64,000 bases of DNA from UBA1422 sp041859095 (GTDB taxonomy: Bacteria; Bacillota; Clostridia; Peptostreptococcales; Anaerovoracaceae), in assembly GCA_041859095.1 (NCBI GenBank), contig JBHEKY010000018.1, positions 25,129-89,128 of the forward strand, written 5' to 3'. Positions 43,022 through 51,420 of the stretch are shown here, in pieces; position 1 is the stretch's first letter, and each line of letters opens with the position of its first letter. A program made the translations under genes and the position numbers. The notes under the pieces are model-generated. The model had not been told where the DNA came from, did not search any database, and saw nothing but the letters and a program-made list of their open reading frames with translations.

Positions 43022-44569
43022 ATGAACAAGCTTGAACAGCTTCGCGAGTACAAAGCCAAAATAGCACTGGGCGGCGGGCAAGACAAAATTGACGCACAGC
43101 ACAAAAGAGGCAAATTAACTGCACGGGAAAGACTGGATATCCTGTTTGACGAGGGTAGCTTCGTTGAAATCGATACCTTTGTCACCAACCGCAGCAACAA
43201 CTTTGACATGCCTGAAAAGAAATTCCATGGCGACGGCGTTGTAACCGGCTACGGTACAGTGGATGGGAGACTGGTCTTCGCGTTTTCTCAGGACTTCACC
43301 GTAATCGGCGGATCCTTAGGCGAATACCATGCCGAAAAAATTGTTAAAGTTCAAAACATGGCTTTGAAAATGGGCGCACCCATTGTCGGTGTCAACGATT
43401 CCGGCGGAGCTAGAGTCGAAGAAGGCGTCAACGCGCTGTCCGGCTTTGCGAAGATTTTCAAGAACAACACCATTTCCTCTGGCGTCATTCCACAGATATC
43501 CGTTATCATGGGACCCTGTGCCGGTGGCGCAGTGTATTCCCCCGCCATTACAGACTTCATTTTCATGGTAGACAAAACCAGCCAGATGTTCATCACTGGT
43601 CCTCAGGTTATTAAAACGGTAACCGGCGAAGATGTATCTGCTGAAGAATTGGGCGGAGCGCTTTCCAATAACGTAAAGAGTGGGAATGCACACTTTATGG
43701 GCAATAACGATACCGAAACTTTGATGATGGTTCGTGATTTACTCAGCTATTTCCCCTCCAACAATATGGAAACTCCACCGGTTTATGCGGCTACAGACAG
43801 CCCGAACCGACTGATTCCGGAATTTGAAGACATTATCCCCGAAAATCCCAACAAAGCTTATGACATGTACGAAATTATCAAAGGCATTGCAGATGATGGG
43901 ATAATCCTTGATGTAGCATCTCAGTATGCCAAGAGCATCATTACTTGTTTCATCAGACTGGATGGCCAGACCGTTGGTGTCATTGCCAACCAACCTCGAG
44001 TCGAAGCCGGCTGCTTGAACATCAACTCCTCAGACAAAGCTGCACGTTTCATCAGAAGATGCGACGCGTTTAATATTCCAATGCTGACCATCGAAGACGT
44101 TCCTGGCTTCCTGCCGGGACCCGACCAAGAGTGGGGTGGCATCATCCGACATGGTGCTAAATTGCTTTATGCTTACTGCGAAGCGACAGTACCAATGGTA
44201 ACTCTTATTTGTCGAAAAGCATACGGCGGTGCATACATTGGCATGTGCAACAGAGAGCTTGGCTCAGACATGGTTCTGGCTTGGCCTTCTGCACAAATCG
44301 CTGTCATGGGCGCATCCGGTGCGGCCAACATCATCTCTTCCGTTAAGGCTGAGATTAAGGCTTCCGACGATCCCATCGCAAAGACCAAAGAAAAGATTGC
44401 CGAATACGAAGAAAAATTCAATAATCCGTACAGAGCAGCAGAGATGGGCTATGTAGACGATGTTATTGAGCCGGCCACATCCCGACAGAGAATCATCAGT
44501 GCCTTCGACATGCTGGCAACCAAGAGAGCTTCCTTGCCGGCCAAGAAGCACGGAAACATTCCGCTATAG
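43022..44569 (+). CDS. mmdA: Biotin-dependent decarboxylase/carboxylase alpha subunit (MmdA/PccB type)
   Basis: 515 residues, the size of methylmalonyl-CoA decarboxylase alpha and propionyl-CoA carboxylase beta chains. Carboxyltransferase motifs: GKLTARERLDILFD, SGGARVEEGV, GPCAGGAVYSPA and the C-terminal RKAYGGAYIGM, with AWPSAQIAVMGASGA. It moves the carboxyl of methylmalonyl-CoA (or a similar acyl-CoA) onto biotin. The neighbours delta and gamma are present, but no beta (Na+ pump) gene is near. RBS AAGGAGG. Confidence 0.9.
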   Translation: MNKLEQLREYKAKIALGGGQDKIDAQHKRGKLTARERLDILFDEGSFVEIDTFVTNRSNNFDMPEKKFHGDGVVTGYGTVDGRLVFAFSQDFTVIGGSLGEYHAEKIVKVQNMALKMGAPIVGVNDSGGARVEEGVNALSGFAKIFKNNTISSGVIPQISVIMGPCAGGAVYSPAITDFIFMVDKTSQMFITGPQVIKTVTGEDVSAEELGGALSNNVKSGNAHFMGNNDTETLMMVRDLLSYFPSNNMETPPVYAATDSPNRLIPEFEDIIPENPNKAYDMYEIIKGIADDGIILDVASQYAKSIITCFIRLDGQTVGVIANQPRVEAGCLNINSSDKAARFIRRCDAFNIPMLTIEDVPGFLPGPDQEWGGIIRHGAKLLYAYCEATVPMVTLICRKAYGGAYIGMCNRELGSDMVLAWPSAQIAVMGASGAANIISSVKAEIKASDDPIAKTKEKIAEYEEKFNNPYRAAEMGYVDDVIEPATSRQRIISAFDMLATKRASLPAKKHGNIPL

Positions 44570-44580
44570 GAGGTGGCACT

Positions 44581-44988
44581 ATGAGTTTAATGGAATTATT
44601 TGCAGATCCAAGCACATTTGACACCCTCTCCGTGGGAGATAAAGTCATTGCTTCGCTGGTTACTGCATTAATGGGAATGGGCACGACCTTCCTCGTTCTG
44701 ATTCTGATCTGGGGCTTTATCGCCTTTACCGGACGGATTGTACGGAAAGAAGAAAAAGTGTTCCATCATGAAGAAGCACCCGCGACCGCTGTGGCACCGA
44801 CCCTGGCATCCGCTCCGGCAAATGCTGACGAAACACTGATAGCAGTCATTATGGCCGCTATTGCAGCCGCAGAAGGGACTACAGTCGTGAATAATCTGGT
44901 TGTTCGGAAGATCATAAGAATTCCGGGACCCGATTCCGTTTGGAGCAACACTGGCAGGCATGAATGCTTGGACAGCAGAAGAGTATAA
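44581..44988 (+). CDS. mmdD: Decarboxylase delta subunit (OadG/MmdD-like)
   Basis: 135 residues. One TM helix near residues 27-50, an Ala/Pro-rich spacer (EEAPATAVAPTLASAPA), and a C-terminal helix ending in WSNTGRHECLDSRR, the segment that contacts the alpha subunit in this family. Anchors alpha and gamma to the membrane. 11 bp downstream of mmdA, with AGGAGG. Confidence 0.85.
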   Translation: MSLMELFADPSTFDTLSVGDKVIASLVTALMGMGTTFLVLILIWGFIAFTGRIVRKEEKVFHHEEAPATAVAPTLASAPANADETLIAVIMAAIAAAEGTTVVNNLVVRKIIRIPGPDSVWSNTGRHECLDSRRV

Positions 44989-45034
44989 ATCTATTCGAGA
45001 AAATTTGTGATGAAATGCAAAAAGGAGAAAATAA

Positions 45035-45433
45035 ATGAAACAGTATAACATTACCGTAAATGGAACAGCATATGCCGTTGAAGTAGAAGAAATAGGTGGA
45101 TCTTCCGCGCCTGTAGCAGCTCCCGCAGCAGCACCTGCTCCTGTAGCAGCCGCTCCCGCAGCAGCCCCTGCTCCTGCGGCAAAACCCGCAGCAGCCCCCG
45201 CCGCCGCTCCTTCAGCCGGCGCAACTGTCATTTCTTCCCCGATGCCGGGAACCATCCTAGACGTTAAGGTCACTCCAGGGCAGGCTATCAAATCCGGCCA
45301 GGTATTGGTAATCTTAGAAGCCATGAAAATGGAAAACGAAATTATGTCACCGGTTGATGGAGTTATTGATGTTGTAACCACAACCAAGGGATCTTCTGTA
45401 AATGCAGGGGACCTGTTGCTGACAATCAAATAG
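45035..45433 (+). CDS. mmdC: Biotin carrier subunit with Ala/Pro linker (gamma subunit)
   Basis: 132 residues. Short N-terminal domain (MKQYNITVNGTAYAVEVEE), a ~35-residue flexible linker made almost only of Ala and Pro, and a C-terminal biotinyl domain with Lys98 in EAMKMEN. This is the classical gamma subunit, unlike the two linker-less carriers at 24661 and 30286. Last gene of the set before a hairpin terminator. Confidence 0.93.
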   Translation: MKQYNITVNGTAYAVEVEEIGGSSAPVAAPAAAPAPVAAAPAAAPAPAAKPAAAPAAAPSAGATVISSPMPGTILDVKVTPGQAIKSGQVLVILEAMKMENEIMSPVDGVIDVVTTTKGSSVNAGDLLLTIK

Positions 45434-45456
45434 CCAATCAAAAGTGAAACTGAAAG

Positions 45457-45482
45457 AAGGCCTTGCTTCCGCAGGGCCTTTT
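45457..45482 (+). terminator. Terminator after mmdC
   Basis: AAGGCC-TT-GC / GC-AG-GGCCTT hairpin followed by TT. A TATAAT box (45486) for coaX follows immediately. Confidence 0.7.
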
Positions 45483-45528
45483 GCATATAATAGAAAGCAT
45501 CCAACGCGGAGCTAAGGAGGAATAAACC

Positions 45529-46338
45529 ATGCTACTAGCATTTGATGTAGGCAACACCAATATTGTACTTGGTGTTTTCAAAGATGGTAATCTCATTCAA
45601 AACTGGCGACTTGAAACCGATAATAACAAGAGCGCCGACGAGTACGGAATGATTGTTAACCAGCTTTTTTCATATGAAGGATTAAACATCCGGGACGTGA
45701 AAGACATTATTGTCTCAACCGTTGTGCCTTCAGTGCTGTTTACCCTGCAGCATCTTTCCATGAAATACTTCAACAAGCGGGCTATTGTCATTGAACCGGG
45801 CGTCAAAACCGGGCTGGTAATCAAATACGACAACCCCAAACAGGTGGGTGCAGACCGTATTGTTAATGCCGTAGCGGCCTTCGCAAAATACGGCGGTCCT
45901 TTAATTATCATTGACTTCGGAACTGCTACCACATTCTGCGCCATCACGGAACGAGCCGAATACCTGGGTGGAACCATCGCCCCGGGGCTAAAGATTTCTT
46001 CCGAAGCACTGTTCGAAAAAACAGCCAAACTACCCAAGGTTGAACTGGAGCAGCCAGGTCATGTAATCTGCAAAAACACCGTTCAGTCCATGCAATCAGG
46101 GCTGGTTTATGGCCACACCGGAATGGTAGACTACATCGTCAAAAAGATGAAAGACGAGTTGACAGAAATAAACGGAAGCGACAAACCCATCACTGTCGTT
46201 GCCACAGGCGGTTTTGCTGAAATGATCAGCAAGGACCTGGATTGCATCGAACATGTGGACAAACTCCTAACACTGGAAGGATTGGCTATCATTTACGAAA
46301 AGAACAAAAAAGTTGTTGGTCCAGTGGACTGCAAATAA
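45529..46338 (+). CDS. coaX: Type III pantothenate kinase
   Basis: 269 residues. First step of CoA synthesis. ASKHA fold with the N-terminal phosphate loop DVGNTNIVLG, pantothenate-binding GADRIVNAVAA, and the second motif IIDFGTATTFCAI. AAGGAGG precedes ATG. Probably transcribed alone, between two terminators. Confidence 0.95.
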   Translation: MLLAFDVGNTNIVLGVFKDGNLIQNWRLETDNNKSADEYGMIVNQLFSYEGLNIRDVKDIIVSTVVPSVLFTLQHLSMKYFNKRAIVIEPGVKTGLVIKYDNPKQVGADRIVNAVAAFAKYGGPLIIIDFGTATTFCAITERAEYLGGTIAPGLKISSEALFEKTAKLPKVELEQPGHVICKNTVQSMQSGLVYGHTGMVDYIVKKMKDELTEINGSDKPITVVATGGFAEMISKDLDCIEHVDKLLTLEGLAIIYEKNKKVVGPVDCK

Positions 46339-46391
46339 TTCATTGTAGGACTGTAATTCGTACATGATCAACGTAAAACAGAATTAAGCGG

Positions 46392-46434
46392 AGGCTATCT
46401 TTCAAGGATTTTTTCTATGACGGATAGCCTTTTT
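46392..46434 (+). terminator. Intrinsic terminator after coaX
   Basis: AGGCTATC / GATAGCCT stem with a long loop, followed by TTTTT. Confidence 0.85.
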
Positions 46435-46462
46435 ACTAAGTGAATGAAGCTGAAAATTAGTT

Positions 46463-46490
46463 TGTAACGAAACTGGGTATTTAGACACTA
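46463..46490 (+). promoter_or_regulatory. Possible ECF-type autoregulated promoter
   Basis: TGTAAC (46463) and, 17 bp on, CACTAATC resembles the TGTAAC / CGTC-type promoters recognised by ECF sigma factors; it lies about 30 bp upstream of the ECF sigma gene. Weak evidence by eye. Confidence 0.35.
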
Positions 46491-46517
46491 ATCTAAAGAA
46501 AGGTGGGCTGAAGACAG

Positions 46518-46742
46518 ATGGACTCCATGGAACAAGTATACATAAAGTATGCCAGGATGGTGTATGGATTTCTTCTCACTAAAACAAAGAATCCGGATTT
46601 GGCAGAGGAATTAACGCAGGAAACATTTTATCAAGCAGTTAAAAGCATTCATACATTTCAACGAAAAAGTAGTATGTCCACTTGGTTATGCGGAATCGCA
46701 AAAAACATCTGGTTCGAATATATGAGGAAAAATAAAATTTAA
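46518..46742 (+). CDS. ECF sigma factor, N-terminal (sigma2) fragment
   Basis: 74 residues covering sigma region 2 of an ECF factor (MEQVYIKYARMVYGFLLTKTKNPDLAEELTQETFYQA, then WLCGIAKNIWFEYMRKNK). It stops at an in-frame TAA (46740) where the intact family member would continue into the linker. Same-frame sequence after the stop (EPLDDANAAIVESAE) and the region-4 part are still recognisable. It is either a pseudogene or one half of a split sigma factor. Confidence 0.7.
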   Translation: MDSMEQVYIKYARMVYGFLLTKTKNPDLAEELTQETFYQAVKSIHTFQRKSSMSTWLCGIAKNIWFEYMRKNKI

Positions 46743-46814
46743 GAGCCTCTAGATGATGCAAATGCTGCAATCGTTGAATCAGCGGAAACAATTTTTTTTC
46801 AATCATGGAGCAGC

Positions 46815-46994
46815 ATGAGCTTGCTGAAAGCGCTTCATCATCTGAAGGAACCAATGCGAGAAGTCTTGTATTTGCGCTTAAGTGGAGATTTATCATACCG
46901 GCAGATTGGAGAAATCATGGGGAAAAGCGAAAATTGGGCGAGAGTAACTTTTTATAGGGGTAAAGAGATAGTATTGAAGGAGGTTCAGCTGTAA
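46815..46994 (+). pseudogene. ECF sigma factor, C-terminal (sigma4) fragment
   Basis: 59 residues from ATG 46815: LLKALHHLKEPMREVLYLRLSGDLSYRQIGEIMG..., a well-conserved region 4 helix-turn-helix. It lies in the same frame as the sigma2 fragment beyond its stop codon. GGAG four bases before the ATG could allow separate translation. The stretch just before (FFQSWSSMS) looks frame-disturbed next to a run of eight T, since another frame reads MEQHEL there. Its stop overlaps the anti-sigma start (TAATG). Confidence 0.55.
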
Positions 46995-47980
46995 TGGAAC
47001 ATAACATTCCTTGTGAAATGGTAAGGGACTTGATGCCTTTGTATCTTGAGGGCTTAACATCTGATGAAACAAACCGCGAAATCGAAAAGCACATTCAAGA
47101 CTGTGAGTTATGTAAAGCACTTTTTCAGGATATGCATTCAGAAATCGTGTGTGAAAAGGCGAATGATGCTAAGGTAGACGAAAAGGAAATTAATTATTTA
47201 AAGAAAATACGCAAGAATACCCACAAAAAGATCTTCGTTGGTATAGTTGGTGCGATATTAATTCTCATCTTATCGCTGTCTGTAAAATTATACATAATTG
47301 GCTATCCCATAGAGGCCTACGATGTCAGCAATATGAAACTTGAAGGAGATACCTTCGTTTGTGCGGTTCAGTTAGATAACAATCGCACGACGTATAAAGG
47401 GATTCGGATGATAACGGAAGACAATGGTTTGATGAGAATTGTGGTTTATGGACGTTTAGGCTCCTTCTTCAGTCAGTCTTATGATGCGCAACTATACATC
47501 GAGATGGAGGATGCCATTTCAACCGTAAGCATTAATGGCAATGTAATACATAAAGATGGTACGATTGTTTCAAAACTTGCTTATGATTTATACAACGCAA
47601 GAAACAAATATGTTGGAGACATATCAGCAAATCTAAATCTCGCCGAAATACTGGAAATCGGAAAGGATTTAGGCGGATATCAAAACCAGTTACAAACAAC
47701 AACTGTGCCATACGGATGGACACTGGAATTTGAAAATAACACTTTAAATGCAGCGATTTTTGATGGGAAAATGAAAAATTACGCTTGCGTTTTGATGGCA
47801 CTGATTGATAATATAGGAGAAGTCCATTGGAGTTATGATGTAAGCGGAGATCCAGTGAAGCATTCCAATGTGATAACGCAAGAGCAGTGCTCAGACTACG
47901 TTGGAGCTTCGATTAAAAGTTTTTCCGACAGCCCGGAGGAAGTCCAGCAGCTGTTGGATTTCCTAGGAATTAATATTTAA
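46994..47980 (+). CDS. Zinc-finger anti-sigma factor with extracellular domain
   Basis: 328 residues. N-terminal zf-HC2 module (HNIPCEMVRDLMPLYLEG ... HIQDCELC) that would hold the ECF sigma factor in the cytoplasm. One TM helix (about 76-98) and a ~220-residue outer region rich in beta-like sequence complete the protein. Overlaps the sigma4 fragment by one base, consistent with a sigma/anti-sigma operon. The intact anti-sigma gene next to a broken sigma gene is odd. Confidence 0.85.
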   Translation: MEHNIPCEMVRDLMPLYLEGLTSDETNREIEKHIQDCELCKALFQDMHSEIVCEKANDAKVDEKEINYLKKIRKNTHKKIFVGIVGAILILILSLSVKLYIIGYPIEAYDVSNMKLEGDTFVCAVQLDNNRTTYKGIRMITEDNGLMRIVVYGRLGSFFSQSYDAQLYIEMEDAISTVSINGNVIHKDGTIVSKLAYDLYNARNKYVGDISANLNLAEILEIGKDLGGYQNQLQTTTVPYGWTLEFENNTLNAAIFDGKMKNYACVLMALIDNIGEVHWSYDVSGDPVKHSNVITQEQCSDYVGASIKSFSDSPEEVQQLLDFLGINI

Positions 47981-48975
47981 TGGTGAATGATACGATGAAA
48001 CCAATCGGTAACTTTACCCCCGACAACCCATTTTTCCTTGCCCCCCTTGCGGGCATCACCGACGCACCGACCAGGCTACTTGCCAAATCAATGGGGGCGT
48101 CATTGGTGTATACGGAAATGGTCAGTGGCAAGGGTCTGATGTATAACAACAAAAATACCAAGGGGTTGCTTCGGATTCACGAAGAGGAAAAACCGGTGGC
48201 CATCCAAATCTTCGGATGCGATCCGGATGTCATGGGGTACACTGCCAGAGAACTGGCCTCTCGGGAAAATGTCATACTTGATATTAATATGGGATGTCCT
48301 GTTCCCAAGGTAACAAGATACGGCGAAGGCTCTGCTATGATGAAAGATCCTAAGAACATCTTTCAGGTTGTGGAGGCCGCCGTCCGATATGCCAACAAAC
48401 CTGTCACCATCAAAATTCGTAGCGGATGGGATGCGGATTCCATCAATGCAACGGAGGTCGCGAAAATGGCTGAAGCGGCCGGCGCTTCCGCCATTGCTGT
48501 CCATGGTCGGACCAGAGACCAGTTCTACACCGGCAAAGCCGACTGGTCCGTCATTTCCGATGTGGTCAGAAGCGTCAATATCCCCGTCATCGGAAATGGG
48601 GACATCTTCCACGGGGAAGATGCCCTGGCCATGCTTGACCAAACAGGTTGCGAGTATGTGATGATTGCAAGAGGCGCCCTGGGCAACCCCTGGATTTTTC
48701 GAGAAGCCCTCGCACTTTATGAGGGTCGCCCCAAACCCGAGCCGCCTACCACAACCGAAAAAATCGCCATGCTAATTCGACATCTTGACCTGGCGGTGGC
48801 AGAAAAAGGGGAACGAGTCGCTGTCATGGAACTCCGCAAGCATGTGGGCTGGTACCTCAAAGGAGAACATGGCGCTACCGCTGTCAGGCGGCAAGTTAAC
48901 CAAATCTCCGCGTCCACCGACTTAAGAAGTCTACTAGAAAGCCTAAAAGCCGAGCAGATAGATAGCAGAAGCTGA
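47980..48975 (+). CDS. dusB: tRNA-dihydrouridine synthase
   Basis: 331 residues, FMN enzyme that reduces uridines in tRNA. Motifs: FLAPLAGITDAPTR, INMGCPVPKVTRYGEGSA (catalytic Cys in MGCP), VHGRTRDQFYTGKADW and GNGDI. Start overlaps the anti-sigma stop; an ATG at 47995 is also possible. Ends at a strong terminator. Confidence 0.93.
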   Translation: MVNDTMKPIGNFTPDNPFFLAPLAGITDAPTRLLAKSMGASLVYTEMVSGKGLMYNNKNTKGLLRIHEEEKPVAIQIFGCDPDVMGYTARELASRENVILDINMGCPVPKVTRYGEGSAMMKDPKNIFQVVEAAVRYANKPVTIKIRSGWDADSINATEVAKMAEAAGASAIAVHGRTRDQFYTGKADWSVISDVVRSVNIPVIGNGDIFHGEDALAMLDQTGCEYVMIARGALGNPWIFREALALYEGRPKPEPPTTTEKIAMLIRHLDLAVAEKGERVAVMELRKHVGWYLKGEHGATAVRRQVNQISASTDLRSLLESLKAEQIDSRS

Positions 48976-49015
48976 TTGAAACTACACTCAAACCTAATAA
49001 ATATATTCTAAAGAT

Positions 49016-49061
49016 GTCCTTACTTTTGCACGAAACAAGTGTTGCAAAGTAAGGACTTTTT
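49016..49061 (+). terminator. Intrinsic terminator after dus
   Basis: GTCCTTACTTT / AAAGTAAGGAC stem followed by TTTTT. The remaining ~150 bp to the next promoter show nothing recognisable. Confidence 0.9.
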
Positions 49062-49217
49062 CCGTATATCGCGAAAAATACAGAACTTATGACACGAGCC
49101 GTAGCCTACGCTTATCCAACATTCCCAACGCAGATTAACTGCAAACTCTTCAATTTTCAACGAAAACTGTTCGCAAACCGGCAGCCCCCCAATCCAAAAA
49201 ATAATTTTGAAAAGTTG

Positions 49218-49269
49218 TTGACAAACAATATTATATGCCGTATAGTATTGCCATAAGAACAATATTGTT
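49218..49269 (+). promoter_or_regulatory. Promoter and probable PadR operator
   Basis: TTGACA, 17 bp, TATAGT. The perfect palindrome AACAATATTGTT (49258) lies near the start point, and a 10/12 copy AACAATATTATA (49224) lies in the spacer. Two such sites fit autoregulation by the PadR repressor encoded next. Confidence 0.65.
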
Positions 49270-49332
49270 TATTTCTAATATTGGCACGGCCGGCAGGTCA
49301 GGCCAGCAACAAAAAGAAAGGAGCGGGGTAGC

Positions 49333-49653
49333 ATGAGCTTTCAAATAGGATCAACGTTATTGGATGCCTGCGTTCTGTCGGTTTTGGCCAAGGGAGACAC
49401 ATATGGATACGTTTTGACACAAACCATGAAGCAGGCCATCGATATATCCGAGTCAACTCTATACCCGGTATTGCGCAGACTTCAGAAGGAAGGACATCTT
49501 CGAACCTACGATGAACCATTCCAGGGTCGAAACCGAAGATATTACGCAATCACCGAAACTGGCACGGCCAAATACCTGGAATACAAACAAGAATGGACTG
49601 AATATAAAACCAAACTGAATTCTCTAATTAACGGAGGTGAGGACAGTGAATAG
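49333..49653 (+). CDS. PadR-family transcriptional regulator
   Basis: 106 residues: winged helix (LDACVLSVLAKGDTYGYVLTQ, STLYPVLRRLQKEGHL, GRNRRYYAIT) with a short C-terminal dimerisation helix. PadR proteins beside DUF1700 and DUF4097 genes typically repress the operon in response to envelope stress or drugs. RBS AAAGGAG. Overlaps the next gene by 8 bp. Confidence 0.92.
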   Translation: MSFQIGSTLLDACVLSVLAKGDTYGYVLTQTMKQAIDISESTLYPVLRRLQKEGHLRTYDEPFQGRNRRYYAITETGTAKYLEYKQEWTEYKTKLNSLINGGEDSE

Positions 49654-50458
49654 AAAAGAATTTTTAAGGAAGCTACAGCTTGAACTGTACAAACTTCCAC
49701 GGCATGAGATAGATGATGCCATTGCATACTACAACGAATATTTTGAAGAAGCGGGAGTGGATCAGGAGCAAGCCGTCATCAAAGAGCTTGGTACCCCTTC
49801 CAAAATCGCCACACAGATCAAAGCCGACTACGCGGTCCGTCAACTGGAAAGCATGGAAAGCAATCGCAGCAATAGCGATGGCAACTACAATACCGGAACA
49901 GGTAGCAACAAAAACGATAAAGCGCCTGGAAAACTCTCCGCAGCATGGTGGGTGGTCATCGGTATTGTTGGTGGGATCTTCGCAGCACCTGTTGCAATTC
50001 CAGTGGCATTTGCGCTGGCAGCCGTGCTAGTTGGATTGTTTATTACAATCGTTGCGCTGCTTTTTGCAGGTCTTGTAACGGCAATTGTCTTGATTGTGCT
50101 AAGCATTGTAGCGGTTATCGTAGGACTTACCCTGCTGGCAACCAGTGCACCATTGGCTGTGTTAGTCATCGGCCTTGGACTCATGGGACTATCGCTTATG
50201 GCACTTTTCACAGTGGGCATTGTAGCGCTTAGCAACGTGTTCTTCAAATTGATTGCCAGGAAGCACAAAGAGGGTCAAGCAAAGCGAGCTCAAAGAAAAC
50301 TGGAAAAACTCCGGCAGGGTGCTCAGACTTCACAAGAAGCGGCAGCCGCAGCACAAGAAGAGCCAACCACAGCGCCGGAAGCCATAGATACAGAGGTGGC
50401 AACCCCCACAATTGCAGAACTAGAAACCAAGAAAGGCGGTGACAATGATGAGCAATAG
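49646..50458 (+). CDS. DUF1700 family membrane protein
   Basis: 270 residues. N-terminal ~65 residues (KEFLRKLQLELYKLPRHEIDDAIAYYNEYFEEAG, KELGTPSKIATQIKADY) are the hallmark of DUF1700 (HAAS-like) proteins. Four or so TM helices follow (about 95-210), then a charged Ala/Glu-rich tail. GTG 49646 has GGAGG eight bases upstream. Function unknown; probably membrane partner of the next protein. Confidence 0.85.
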   Translation: MNRKEFLRKLQLELYKLPRHEIDDAIAYYNEYFEEAGVDQEQAVIKELGTPSKIATQIKADYAVRQLESMESNRSNSDGNYNTGTGSNKNDKAPGKLSAAWWVVIGIVGGIFAAPVAIPVAFALAAVLVGLFITIVALLFAGLVTAIVLIVLSIVAVIVGLTLLATSAPLAVLVIGLGLMGLSLMALFTVGIVALSNVFFKLIARKHKEGQAKRAQRKLEKLRQGAQTSQEAAAAAQEEPTTAPEAIDTEVATPTIAELETKKGGDNDEQ

Positions 50459-51221
50459 TAATAGCAATAACAAACTAAAAATATTTATAATCGTTTGTGT
50501 CGTCGTGTTCCTGACCGGACTTGCGGCCACCTTGACCGGACTAGCCTTGCATGGATGGCGGGACCTGGACAGATTACCGGGAGACTGGCACATTGGAGAC
50601 TGGCAGAAATACGATGGGTCTGGAGAAACAGAAACCTACACACTAACAGGAAACGATGCAAAATTTGAAGCCATGGATTTGAACCTTGCCCTGTGCGAAG
50701 TTGACTTTACCCAAGGAGATGAGTACAAGGTAGAGGTCACCTATGATACCTATTTGACTCGGCCTGATATCTCCATTGAAAACGGAACTTTGATTATGAC
50801 CACTTCGGATGAACATGTTATCTCCGGGGATGGAGATGGGTTTACCATGAAGGTTGAAATTACAGTGCCGGATGGTACCACATTGACCGATGCCGAGCTG
50901 ACGTTGGATGCGTGCCAGGTGGACATCTCTGATCTTGATGCAAAAAACTTGGATTTGAGCATGGATATTGGAGAACTGAGTCTTGAAGGGGTCTCTTTCA
51001 ACACTGCTAAGTTCAACCTGAACCTATGCGATGCAACCATTGAAATTTCAGGAGCAGCCGCAGACTATGATTACGATATCGTAAATGGTCTGGGATCTCT
51101 GACTTTGGATGGAACCGATGTAGAAAGCGCAAAAGCCAATACTAACGCACCCAATCATTATGAGATGGATGCAGACTTGAGCGATGTGGAGATTTCCTAT
51201 CAGGAAACAACTGGGAACTAG
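50445..51221 (+). CDS. DUF4097 family putative adhesin/beta-solenoid protein
   Basis: 258 residues. One N-terminal TM helix, then an extracellular repetitive beta region (DLNLALCEVDF, LTLDACQVDIS, LDLSMDIGELSLEG, FNLNLCDATIEISG, GSLTLDG) typical of DUF4097. Overlaps DUF1700 at its start. The PadR-DUF1700-DUF4097 trio is a common Firmicutes envelope-response operon. Confidence 0.85.
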   Translation: MMSNSNSNNKLKIFIIVCVVVFLTGLAATLTGLALHGWRDLDRLPGDWHIGDWQKYDGSGETETYTLTGNDAKFEAMDLNLALCEVDFTQGDEYKVEVTYDTYLTRPDISIENGTLIMTTSDEHVISGDGDGFTMKVEITVPDGTTLTDAELTLDACQVDISDLDAKNLDLSMDIGELSLEGVSFNTAKFNLNLCDATIEISGAAADYDYDIVNGLGSLTLDGTDVESAKANTNAPNHYEMDADLSDVEISYQETTGN

Positions 51222-51257
51222 CCGCTCCCTTTGGGACCTGTAGCAACAAATTTGGAC

Positions 51258-51287
51258 AAAAGACCGGCCACGATTAGCCGGTCTTTT
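51258..51287 (+). terminator. Intrinsic terminator after DUF4097 gene
   Basis: Perfect 11-bp stem AAAAGACCGGC / GCCGGTCTTTT. Confidence 0.9.
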
Positions 51288-51420
51288 GAATGTGAGGACA
51301 AGATGTAGATTTAGCAATGTTTGTGGGTCGATTCTTTACTTTTCATCTAAAAAATGTATAATTAGAAGGGACTTTCGTTGGGCGAATCAGCCATAACGCA
51401 GGTGCCACCGGAGGAAATTC

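Noticed and set aside
45097..45215. Repetitive GCAGC/CCTGC-rich DNA
   Set aside because: Encodes the Ala/Pro linker of the biotin carrier; codon-level low complexity, not a repeat element.
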